Part shown: positions 22,401-30,016 of the stretch, one piece after another
Position numbering within the stretch: the stretch's first letter is position 1
Layout: each line of letters begins with the position of its first letter
DNA from: Pigoraptor chileana
Lineage: Eukaryota > Opisthokonta > Filasterea
Assembly: GCA_943704495.1 (NCBI GenBank)
Contig: CALSCR010001975.1
Location: 1-31,933 of the forward strand
Length of the DNA: 31,933 bases
Reading direction: 5' to 3'
Program-made: the position numbers and the translations under genes
The notes under the pieces: generated by a model
What the model saw: the letters and a program-made list of their open reading frames with translations, nothing else
What the model was told of the DNA's origin: nothing
The model's database searches: none

Positions 22401-25400
22401 CAGGCGTGTAGAAGCCGACACCGCACGCGATGGGATTCACTGTACCAGCAGGGCAATAGCTGCCACCAGTGCACTGCGGACACGTCGACGGCCCAGTCGA
22501 CCCATTGACAGACCTGTACGTGCCGGCGGGACAGTCGGCGGGGGTCACAGTGGCCAATTCGCAGTACTTCCCCGGCGGACAGGGAGAGCAGTCACTCAGC
22601 GCGAGTGCGCTATAGTTGGGCATGAAGGTACCTGGCGGGCAGGGAAACTCAAAAACAAGCCGCGTCCTTGCGGGACAATAGTATCCAGGCAGGCAAATTG
22701 CTGTCGGCTGTGATCCTCCACCCACGCAGTAGCTTCCCGCGGGGCATGAATAGCATTCCGTTGGTGCAGTGAGGTTGTACTGGTCGGTCCACGTTCCCGG
22801 TGGGCACGGAAACTGGTCGGGCAGGGCAGTGCCGGCCGGGCAGTAGTGACCAGTCGCGCACGGCAGAGCGGGACTGATGGTAACGCCCGTGCCCCAATTG
22901 CAAGCAAATCCGGGGGGGCATATTGTGCACTGCTGCGGGTTCGACAGGTTGGTTGCGCCCGTGAAGAATCCGGGGTAGCACGGAGACTCCGTGGCGAGGA
23001 CGGTGCCATTCGGACAGTAATGCCCTTCAATGCAGGGCATGATCGATTCCGTTTGTGCGGGCGACGGGCACGACCGTCCGGCATCGCAAGGCGTGCACTG
23101 CTTCAGGTACGCGAGGCCAATAGTCGGGCCGTAAGTGCCGGCAGGACATGGCATTGGAGAAGCGGCGGGAAATCCAGACCCGTCGTTGCAATAGTACCCA
23201 GCCGGGCAAATTGTGCACTCGGATGCATTCTGAAATCCGCTGGACGCGCCAAAGTAGCCCTTCGGACACGGGTTGTCGCCAAAGTGGTTGGTCCCCGCGG
23301 GGCAGTAGTACCCTTGCGCACATATATTACCCGTCAATCCGACTTGGCTTGTGCCCGGGGGACAGTAACGGCCGGCCGGACACGTGACGCAAGAAAGAAC
23401 CGATATCTCGCTTGGGTCAGAGTTGTATGTACCCGCGGGGCATGCCTGAGGCAATGACGAGCCCACCGGACAGTAGAATCCGGGGCTGCAGATGTCCGTC
23501 GGCTGCGTAAGGCCCGTCGTGGCGCAATACGATCCGGCGGGGCAGGGACCGCACGCCGTGTCGACAGTCGACGATTCGGCGGTGATTCCGTACGTGCCAG
23601 CCGGACACGGGATCACAGTCAGTCCGTCCGGACAGTATTTTCCAATGGGACAGGGATTCGGAGTTGAGAACGTATTGCCCGATCCCAGGCAGGCGTACCC
23701 AGGGCTGCAAGGCAAGCACGACGTCTGTCCGGCGGCGCTCCACGTGCCTGCATCGCAGAGCTGTATGGATGTTGCGGATACGCAGGCGCTACCGGCTGGG
23801 CAAATCGTGCAAATAATCGAATTTTGGCCGCTGGTGTACCCGGGTGCACAGGGAATCGGGTCAGCGGTGGTGACCGGACAATACTGTCCAGCTGGACACG
23901 AGCGACAAGTGCCGCCGCCAACGAGAGAATATGATCCGGGGGGGCACGCAGTTATGCCGGTGCCGTCACTATTCGGACACGTGGAACCAGCAGCGCAAGG
24001 TGTGCATGAAGCCTGCGACGATGTCGAATAGGATCCAAGAGGACAGTCATCCCCAACACCCGGCCCCGCAACTGTGGAGGGGCACTTCTTCCCGGCAGGG
24101 CAAGTCACGCACAATGCCCGTCCGCCCGTCGAGAATGTTCCGGGGAGACACGCTGTCATGTTGTTCGTGTCCCTGGCCGGACACGCATACCCCGCCGGAC
24201 ACTGCGTGCATGTTGTTTGTGATCCAGTGCTGAAGGCGCCCGGCGCACACGGCGATATACCCGTTCCATCACTATTGGGACAAGCAAAGCCGGCGGCGCA
24301 CGGCGTGCAGGAAGCAGAATTTGAGAGGGACCAAGTACCCGCCGGACAGTTTGTCGCAATTGCAGTGGCGGGAGCAGGGCACATCTTCCCAGCAGGGCAA
24401 GCCGAGCACACCTGCTGCCGCCCCACAGAAAACGTGCCGGGAGTACACAGAGTATTGGCGTTTGGGTTTCCAATGGACGGGCACGCCCAGCCAGCGGGGC
24501 AGGCGGTGCAGTTCAGCGCACTCGCTGGACTATACTCTCCGGGAGAGCAAGGGATCGGGGCAGCAGTCGTCACCGAGCAGCGAGATCCCGCCGGACAGGC
24601 CGTGCACGATGCGGCAGACCCAACTGCGAACGTTCCTGGGGAACAAGGCACAGGCCCCTGTGCAGCGTTCGGACACATGTAACCCGGGGGACATGCAGTG
24701 CAGGTCGTCTGATTGCCGATAGAATATTGGCCAGCGGGACAGGCAGAGGGAGCTGAGTTGACCGTGGCACAAGCAGAGCCAGCGGGACACATCGTGCACA
24801 CCGTTGCATTGCCCAACGAGTATGATCCCGTGCGGCATTCAAACACGGATGAAGTTGTGGGGCAGTACGAGCCCGCGGGACACTCTATGCAGGATGTGCC
24901 TGCGGACCACACAATATCGCATGGATGAAGGTAAGGTTGTGATCAAAGATGAAGACAACACATGCGAGCAAAATAGAAAATAGCTAATGAAAAGCATCAT
25001 TCCGAGTGATGAAACATAATTGATGCACCGCCCTCTCCCTCTCCCTCTCTCTCTTCCTCCCCTTTCTGCTTCAAAAAACAAACAAACAAACACTTACCCT
25101 TGGCCAGAGAGTATGTTCCATCAGTGCAGCCAATCGGACTCTCACTGGTCGACGGACATCGCGATCCTTCCGGACAGTCCGTACACAACGCCCAATTCCC
25201 CAGGGAATATGTGCCTGCACACACAAGAAGAATCGATCACCACCACAAGTGAGACAAACCATGGGCAATTTTCCTTCCTCCCTTCTATATTAGATTCACC
25301 CATATTGCGCATCAAAAGTGATCGCACTCACCGGCAGCGCATGCAATGGGCGGGCTGTTGGCGGAGCTACAGGACGATCCCGCGGGACAAATCGTGCAGT

Positions 25401-26474
25401 TCACAGTTGTCCCCGTCGTGCTGTAAGTCCCCAACGGACACGGCTGCGGGCCCACACGCGGATCAGGACACATGAAGCCTGCGACGCAGCTTGTGCACGA
25501 GCCTTTGCCAGGGGCACTCAGTGTGCCTACAAATAAGGAACGACAGAATAGACAGTGCGAGAAATTGAGTACCGCCGGAAAATGCTGAAATTAATTGCCA
25601 CAGGAAAGATATTCTCTTCTCCCTTCGCACATATACCGAAAGAATGGATGACTGAAGAAGCACACCAAGCCTTACCTGGTGGACAGAGAGTGCAGTTTGT
25701 CGCGCTACCGGAGGCATAGTATCCCTCCGAGCATGCAACAGGCGCAACGGAGGGATCGGAGCACATGGACCCCGAAGGGCACGGCGTGCAGGATGATGCA
25801 CCCCCAAGACTGTATGTTCCGGGTGGGCAGTTCGAACATAGAGATAGGCCGCCCCCGCTGTAAGCACCGCGGGGGCAAGGGGTGGATGAAGTTCCCCCAG
25901 CGCAGTACCGCCCCTGCTCGCACACAGTACACGTTGAGTGGCCTGTACCATTCGCATACTGTCCCGTGGGACACGGAGCGGGCGCCAGCATGCTTGGTGA
26001 CCCACACGAGTGTCCGATTGGACACGGACTGCACGCGGAGGAACCGACAAGTCCAAATGTCCCCACAGTGCATGGCGAGGGAAACGACGTTGTTATCGAT
26101 GCGCACGAAGCACCGCCAGGGCATACAGTGCAGTTTGCGCTGTTGCCAAAACTATAGAAACCCACACCGCAGGCAACAGGTGGATTTGATGGAAGTGCAC
26201 AGCTGGATCCCGCGGGACAGCCCGCGCATGTCGAGGCACCCGTTGCATTCGCGTAGTACCCCAAGGGACATAGAATAGGGGCGGGAGTGTTGGCGGGGCA
26301 ATGGTATCCAGAGGGGCACGGTGCGCATCCATTGCCAAGAGGGTAAGACCCGCCTGCACACGCAGCATCCACAGAAGGAAGCACAACGGCGGCAACAATC
26401 GCGGCAATTGCGAGCACACGTGCAAGGATGCCCGTCCGTGTGATCCGGCCGGCGAGGGCACCGGTGGTATCCAT
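1494..26474 (-). CDS. Gene A: giant type I membrane protein with GCC2/GCC3 cysteine-rich repeats and a coiled-coil cytoplasmic tail (5 exons)
   Basis: Exons on the minus strand are 26474-25676, 25526-25332, 25214-25098, 24899-5518 and 5267-1494. Introns 1-3 are phase 1 and intron 4 is phase 0; the sum is 8,089 codons including TGA. The ATG at 26474 has an in-frame TGA four codons upstream and starts a signal peptide (about residues 1-37, cleavage after VDA). Then come GCC modules (38 to about 5,150), a juxtamembrane region (5,150-5,490) with RRRR at 5,355-5,358, a membrane helix (5,494-5,516) stopped by FKKK, a D-x-x-T-G-x-x-V-P-V region (about 5,810-6,245), charged helices (about 6,500-7,600), polyQ (about 7,606), a globular domain (7,640-7,910) and a terminal coiled coil. 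Known: GCC modules are extracellular disulfide folds. Inferred: a long surface stalk tied to an intracellular scaffold. No enzyme activity is evident. The join of the 19.4 kb and 3.8 kb exons rests on splice sites, phase and matching coiled-coil repeats on both sides. Confidence 0.88.
1497..1860 (-). other. Gene A terminal coiled coil
   Basis: The last 115 or so residues run from LLDSQVNQLQNKVDEVNAEL through KIEGELATRRAELANA to RLATHREELEQKQKALASNA and the stop. Heptad-spaced leucines and alternating charges point to a parallel coiled coil, which would allow oligomerisation inside the cell. TGA is at 1496-1494. Confidence 0.75.
2040..2850 (-). other. Gene A C-terminal globular domain with HALAH (possible inactive zincin-like fold)
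   Basis: After the polyQ linker the composition turns globular: WRSERDILALLMASPLAHK, FIDLRDAQW, LRPAQFVVYRFGHFVTQLM, VTLLLASSIPSTNYARNAF, RRKILFVRRERLESVGDFV, then LVITHALAHIKVG and a helix with FLREFYNLMRVIGEDLFLA. HALAH is encoded at 2367-2381 (near residue 7,794). Its helix context (LVxTHxLAHIxxG) resembles the HExxH helix of zinc metalloproteases, but the catalytic glutamate position is alanine. If the fold is right, the two histidines remain but catalysis is unlikely. The family is not recognised with confidence. Confidence 0.5.
2905..2945 (-). repeat. Polyglutamine-encoding CAG/CAA tract in gene A
   Basis: Eight glutamines, then AV, then four more, mostly CAG with some CAA, near residue 7,606. 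A QA- and QM-rich stretch (FALAQAQMQMQL) follows. It lies exactly at the change from coiled coil to the globular C-terminal domain, so it probably acts as a flexible linker of variable length. Confidence 0.85.
3060..5870 (-). other. Gene A charged coiled-coil region with repeated H-x-x-E-L units, interrupted by intron 4
   Basis: The sequence is rich in E, K, R, Q and A and has heptad-like spacing. A unit of about 50 residues recurs: EDERRKILQRYEAESEALA before intron 4, then SAEERTQVLDQHKAG, TPADTEQLLRQHQDECAQLA, PKEEYERLLKAHQEELANLE and GEDERKRILEQHAKDLVQLA after it. Each is followed by a basic stretch such as KLEARRRQK or RLEARKRMK. Intron 4 (5517-5268, 250 bp, donor GTGGGT, acceptor CACAG, phase 0) lies between copies. 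This shared repeat is strong evidence that both exons belong to one gene. Confidence 0.85.
5268..5517 (-). other. Gene A intron 4
   Basis: 250 bp. The donor follows GAAGAGACG as GTGGGT, and the acceptor is a CA-repeat ending CACACACAG. Reading through from the large exon reaches a stop near 5383 after hydrophobic, coil-breaking sequence, so this stretch is not coding. Removing it joins EEET to KSAEIFDEMIEQ in phase 0 and keeps the helix going. Confidence 0.85.
7270..8590 (-). other. Gene A cytoplasmic repeats of the type D-x-x-T-G-x-x-V-P-V-x-G
   Basis: About eleven short units share a turn and strand pattern, for example LDSVTGLFVPVAG, HPGTGRALPICG, PDAESGLHVPLVA, IDPVTKIALPVGG, KDTVTGLLVPICIG, LEQGTGRVLPLG, PDAVSGETVPIIPG and LDPRTGRVVPVPQ. 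Units are 20-40 residues apart and split into two clusters by a helical insert (about 7,580-7,880). The regular strand-turn pattern suggests a beta-solenoid or propeller-like fold. I know similar repeats only from unnamed predicted proteins and cannot attach a family name or function. Confidence 0.7.
9303..9332 (-). repeat. Polyalanine tract in gene A
   Basis: A run of GCN codons (a mix of GCA and GCG codons on the coding strand) gives nine or so alanines after HEKRTHR, about 45 residues inside the membrane. Trinucleotide slippage makes the length likely to vary between strains. Confidence 0.75.
9463..9531 (-). other. Gene A transmembrane helix
   Basis: WVLIFSMVGGVLGMILVLVI and the following SLM form 23 uncharged residues with a GG-x3-G small-residue patch, which could favour helix packing. 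An aspartate precedes it, and YFKKKGWIK follows as a stop-transfer signal. Orientation is therefore N-outside, C-inside, in agreement with the cysteine-rich side being extracellular and the cysteine-poor side intracellular. Confidence 0.9.
9532..10520 (-). other. Gene A juxtamembrane ectodomain (EGF-like cysteines, tetrabasic site, cupredoxin-like stretch)
   Basis: After the GCC array the cysteine spacing changes to a short EGF-like segment (CACKGAF, then GYCICMPGYEF) and a second cysteine-rich part (CDSEVCKSG to CDSLCRRNEG). A serine/threonine linker follows, with SSRRRRATSG; the four arginines are encoded at 9937-9948. The next 100 or so residues contain VCISSGQTVVWDID and later FEFTFMTEGLYVFYT. 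That resembles the strand order and the late Y-x-F-Y of cupredoxin-like beta-sandwiches, but I see no clear copper ligand set. The domain name is a guess; the basic cluster is directly visible. Confidence 0.6.
10520..24899 (-). other. Gene A, intron-free GCC2/GCC3 module array
   Basis: About 14.4 kb of continuous coding sequence made of degenerate cysteine-rich modules. Each module follows roughly CxxCPAGxYCxxxxxxxPxxCPxGTYSxxxGLxxxxxC. Alternate modules carry a longer loop of the type GLTAPTGxCxAGYYCxxGA...PxDGxTG. Sequons (N-x-T/S) are frequent, often as TFSNxTG. The modules match the GCC2/GCC3 or ephrin-receptor-like domain class, known from secreted and receptor ectodomains. The array is unbroken by stops, so the frame is under selection. 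It contains four higher-order super-repeats between about 12.1 and 20.2 kb. Confidence 0.9.
12100..20200 (-). repeat. Four tandem coding super-repeats of about 2.05 kb inside gene A
   Basis: The same order of diagnostic modules recurs four times. The module starting FFCDNST or a variant (FCDASV, FCDGSQ) has its cysteine-aspartate codons near 19265, 17222, 15167 and 13124, giving spacings of 2043, 2055 and 2043 bp (681, 685 and 681 codons). A second marker, the GVD of a CWxGxxC module, lies at 18175, 16129 and 14080 (2046 and 2049 bp). All spacings are multiples of three. The copies are strongly diverged, so the amplification is old and the unit has been kept. Outer limits are approximate. Confidence 0.85.
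25098..25214 (-). other. Gene A exon 3 (39 codons, symmetric 1-1)
   Basis: 117 bp with acceptor GTGCAG and donor GTAAGT. It encodes one compact module: TYSLGNWALCTDCPEG, then SRCPSTSESPIGC, then TDGTYSLAK. Intron 3 (25097-24900, 198 bp) holds a long GA-rich purine run on the transcribed strand. Splicing to exon 4 gives TYSLAKGTSCIECPAG, which restores the module consensus and supports the junction. Confidence 0.85.
25332..25526 (-). other. Gene A exon 2 (65 codons, symmetric 1-1)
   Basis: 195 bp bounded by acceptor TTTGTAG and donor GTGAGT. The frame reads SCTSCVAGFMCPDPR, then CPLGTYS, then CTICPAGSSC, and it ends in CAA with the next glycine split by the intron. It is a phase 1-1 exon, so it can be lost or duplicated without shifting the frame. 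The junction to exon 3 rebuilds a perfect C-A-A-G-T-Y-S-L-G module boundary. Confidence 0.85.
25676..26474 (-). other. Gene A exon 1: signal peptide and first GCC modules
   Basis: 799 bp encoding 266 residues plus one base. The hydrophobic core ILARVLAIAAIVAAVVL is followed by PSVDA, a good signal-peptidase site. Cysteine modules with the rhythm CxxCPxGxxC...PxxCxxGxYxxG follow at once. The donor GTAAGG lies at 25675. The last module is cut after CTLCPPG, so splicing to exon 2 loses the usual second half of that module. Confidence 0.85.
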
Positions 26475-26952
26475 TGATTCGAGTCAGCAGTCACAGTTTC
26501 AATCTATCATCCTAGAAACAGAAGTTGTTTGTCATAGTTCGACCACAGAAGGGCGAAAGCGCGCCAACGTTTGCAATATACAGTAGAAATGGATGATGAA
26601 GCGACGAGAAACGATGTCGACGTCGTAACAACACGAATCCGACGAGTAGGCGCTAGTTTCCGAGTTGAATAAGCAGAAATTATACCAGTATGTACATAGA
26701 TAACATACACACAGCGACACATCAGCCCAATAAATGAAAGAAACAAAGGCCATAATGAGCACTGATCAGAACGCAGATGCACACACTGCATCAGCAGAAT
26801 TCACAGAAAGTGGTTGGGGGTTTTGCGACAAGACAGATGGACCGCCCAAATATTGTTTCCCGCACGCGCACATTGAAATTGGAGTACTTATTATTCCCCG
26901 TTTTGGGCGGCTGCTTCAAATCAAATTGACCGGCCGAGTCCGAGGCTTGTAT

Positions 26953-26977
26953 CCTGGCTACCAAAAATGGAGACGGA
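26953..26977 (+). repeat. Short dispersed repeat, copy 2
   Basis: Matches 1020-1044 in opposite orientation at 21 of 25 positions (core CCTGGCTAYCAAAARTGG). Together the two copies bracket gene A in the intergenic DNA on each side. Both, when translated, give P-G-Y-Q-K-W, which may hint at an old coding origin or be coincidence. Confidence 0.4.
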
Positions 26978-26983
26978 TGAAGT

Positions 26984-26995
26984 CCTGACGTCAGG
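26984..26995. promoter_or_regulatory. CRE-like palindrome CCTGACGTCAGG
   Basis: A perfect 12-bp palindrome with the full CRE/ATF core TGACGTCA at 26986-26993. It sits 510 bp from the gene A start and about 730 bp from the gene B start. bZIP factors of the CREB/ATF type bind this core in animals and fungi. Function here is inferred from sequence and place only. Confidence 0.4.
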
Positions 26996-27018
26996 TTGAC
27001 TTGCCGCAAAAGGAAACC

Positions 27019-27026
27019 GCGGGAAA
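27019..27026 (-). promoter_or_regulatory. E2F/DP-like site TTTCCCGC
   Basis: The minus strand reads TTTCCCGC, an exact fit to the E2F consensus TTTSSCGC, 24 bp from the CRE-like palindrome. An 8-bp match alone is weak; being next to the palindrome in a divergent promoter region makes it worth noting. Confidence 0.25.
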
Positions 27027-27726
27027 ATGGTCGCCCTAGAAACTGCCAGGCTGCCTACTTCATGTAAACCAGACACAGAAGTTTATTCATACAACGTATA
27101 TTTGTAATCTATTACATACTTAGAAAATGTTATTCTGAAATGGTGCTTAATGTGAGCATTTGCTAATTGAAACGGATTGTAGATGAAGTACTTTTATTGC
27201 CCCGCTGTCGAGTATATTGAAAACACTCTGTACTGTAATCACACATTTCAATCAGATTTCCAAATAAATTTCTCGGCTAAAAATTCATAGGAAACAAAAC
27301 TCAACTGTGCTGAGATACAGTAGACAGCAGCGACCAGATGGATGCGTAGTTGCCAAAGAAGACCGACACACTTGTTGAGGAGGAGTAGTACAACGGTAGA
27401 AAGGCATTAACTAAATAACTGGGAATTAGCATATTCATGGGATCATAAGCTGATGCCGATTGAACAATTTGGCATTTTCAGTGGGGCGGTTTGCATTATC
27501 CCTCCTGTTATCCAGTCCCCACAACGGTCCCTGCCTCGTGAAGAGTACGCATGAACGTCAGCCGACCCTTTTTGTGCGCGCGTATACCATAGTATCGGCA
27601 TCCGTAGTCCACTGTCTGACTGCGCCGATGCGCTTGTGTGCGTGAGGCCGGGCGAGTTGCCCGTGCGCAACAAAACAGATGATTCAACTGCAACACTCGG
27701 GAGTGGCAGTCGTGAGATCCCTCAGA

Positions 27727-29937
27727 ATGGCCGGACACACGACTTGGCTCCTGATTTTGCTTGCGGTCGTGTTGACCTCGGTTGGTCGCACTGAAGCTCA
27801 GTGCTCAACGCCGTGCAACTCTGGCTCATACTGGTCGAATACAACCAGTGCTTGCATCGGATGTCCCCCGGGATACTTGTGGGTTCAATTCTTATCGTGA
27901 TGCGTTGTCCATGTCCGTGAATATGGGTGTGTGTGTGGCGCACTCTGTATGCGCTGTTTGGGGGTACTCCGCAAAGTTGATGAAACACCCCTGTATGTTT
28001 GGCGGCGCATGCTTGCGCTGCGGTAGGAGACTCCAGTCCTTCATCCACTTGAAGCCTTTTATGTTACTTTGTGCGTCGACCGTATGCTACAATTTCGGCC
28101 ACAAAGCCCACTCGGTTGCAAAGTTAAACAGTCATTGCACCCTCTTTAGTCATTGCTTTTCTCACTCAATCACTTGTACCTCCTTTTGCCATTTTCTCTG
28201 TCGTTTTAGCTGTGCCGGTGGCGTTGCCGCTCCTGTTGCGTGCGGTGCAGGAAAAACGAGCTCTACGAACGCCACATCAGCTGCATCTTGCTCGGTAAGC
28301 GAACAACAGTGTCATCTTTCGTGATCTCAGAACTCAAAGCATCAAACCAACGTGAGGTGCCATGCTCAGATCGTTTGGAAGTATCTCACAATTGCGCCAC
28401 TCCTGACCGCATGTTGCAGTCGTGTGCGAGCGGCTATTATTCGACGGTTGCTGCGACAACTGCGTGTTTAGCATGTCCAGCGGGATTTCGGTGTGCAAAT
28501 CCCGCGAACAATCCGACTGCGTGCCCGGCGGGACAGTTTTCGGTTGGACAGACGACGGCATGCTCGGTGAGTATCACAAAACGGCGCTGAATGAACACGC
28601 GCATTCACAGGCATAGGGGACTGCAGTCTACACACTTGCACACACACAAGCATGCAAGTGGATGGAACACAAAAGCACACAACACACGTGCAGTGACGCA
28701 CTGACACTGTTGCGCAACACAACAACTACCGAAAACTACAGGCGTGTCCGACTGGATTCTATGCGACAGGCACAGGCTCATCTGCGTGCCTACCGTGCCC
28801 CGCTGGCTCGCAATGCAATGCCCCGTCGCTTGCTCCGGTTGCGTGCGTGGCCGGGAAGTTCTCGGTTGGCGTAACTACAACATGTTCGGTAAGTTGTGCA
28901 ACTTTGGGCAGAGAGCACTACTGTTGCTTGCTTTGTATGTTTACAGTTGCCTTTCTTTTTCTTTGTTTAGCATAGTTTTGTTTTGTTCCTTGTTTTTGTT
29001 GGTGAAACCCGAGTATGCCACTTTCTTGTAAATTTTCAAATAATCAAGTGTGGTGCACGAATAGATGGTGGTTATACAGAAGACAACAACCAAAAAACTC
29101 CACCACCAATGATGCGTGTGATCAACACGGTCACTCGCGAGCACCGTAACCGACTTTCTTCTCGTTGTTCCTGCAGTCATGCGCGAGTGGATACTATGCC
29201 AACAGCACGGGCGCGTCAGCCTGCAACATATGCCCCGCAGGTTATATGTGCCCTGATAGCGCAGCCGCTCCCGTCCCCTGCCCTGCCGGACAGTTCTCTC
29301 TGGGCGGAGGGACCTCGTGCTTGGTACGTCTGAACTTACTCACACGCGCGGCCTTTTCTCTTCTTAAAGCTGTTGTGGAGTCTATGGGCACAGCGCCTAA
29401 GACACTGATTTGAATCCTACATCTTCTTACAGCTGCCCGGGCTCCCTTTTTGCACATTGTTTCATTTTTGCTTTTGTGCTTTGTTATCTATTATACTTGT
29501 GTTTAGGCATGCCCGGTCGGATATTACACGAATGGGACTGCTGCGACTGTTTGCTTAGCGTGCCCTGCCGGTTACCAATGTACGGACCCGACCACGCCCG
29601 TTCCATGTTCTGCGGGAAAGTTTTCTCTTGGCCAAACAACCACTTGCTCGGTGGGTTTATTTTGTCCTCTGTCTCTCTCTCTCTCATACACATGTAGAGT
29701 CCATGGGCACAGGGCCTAAGACATTGACTTGAATCCTACCTCTCTCTCATATACACTCTGACACACTCTCTCACTCTCTCTCACACACACAGTCTCTCGC
29801 TCTTATAGTATCCGCCGACATTCTGAATCCATCCCTCTCACTCTCTCACACCATTGCATATTGAAGACGATAGGCTGACTGTAAGCTCTGACGCATCCTT
29901 AGTTGCCATTATACTGACATCCCGGTTGTTATTGTTG

Positions 29938-29980
<43 letters not shown>

Positions 29981-29984
29981 GATG

Positions 29985-30016
<32 letters not shown>

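Larger units (their letters stand above)
26475..27726. promoter_or_regulatory. Divergent intergenic region between genes A and B
   Basis: 1,252 bp between two head-to-head start codons. It must hold both 5' UTRs and promoters, perhaps shared. Visible candidates are the palindrome at 26984-26995, an E2F-like TTTCCCGC on the minus strand at 27019-27026, and a TATAAT-like sequence on the minus strand near 26675-26682, about 200 bp before the gene A start. The stretch 27060-27330 is AT-rich. I find no RNA gene and no convincing extra coding exon. Confidence 0.5.

Noticed and set aside
27679-27726. Upstream in-frame ATG of gene B as the start
   Set aside because: It adds 16 residues before a signal peptide that is ideal from 27727. 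Kept only as an alternative, because no upstream in-frame stop lies between the two.
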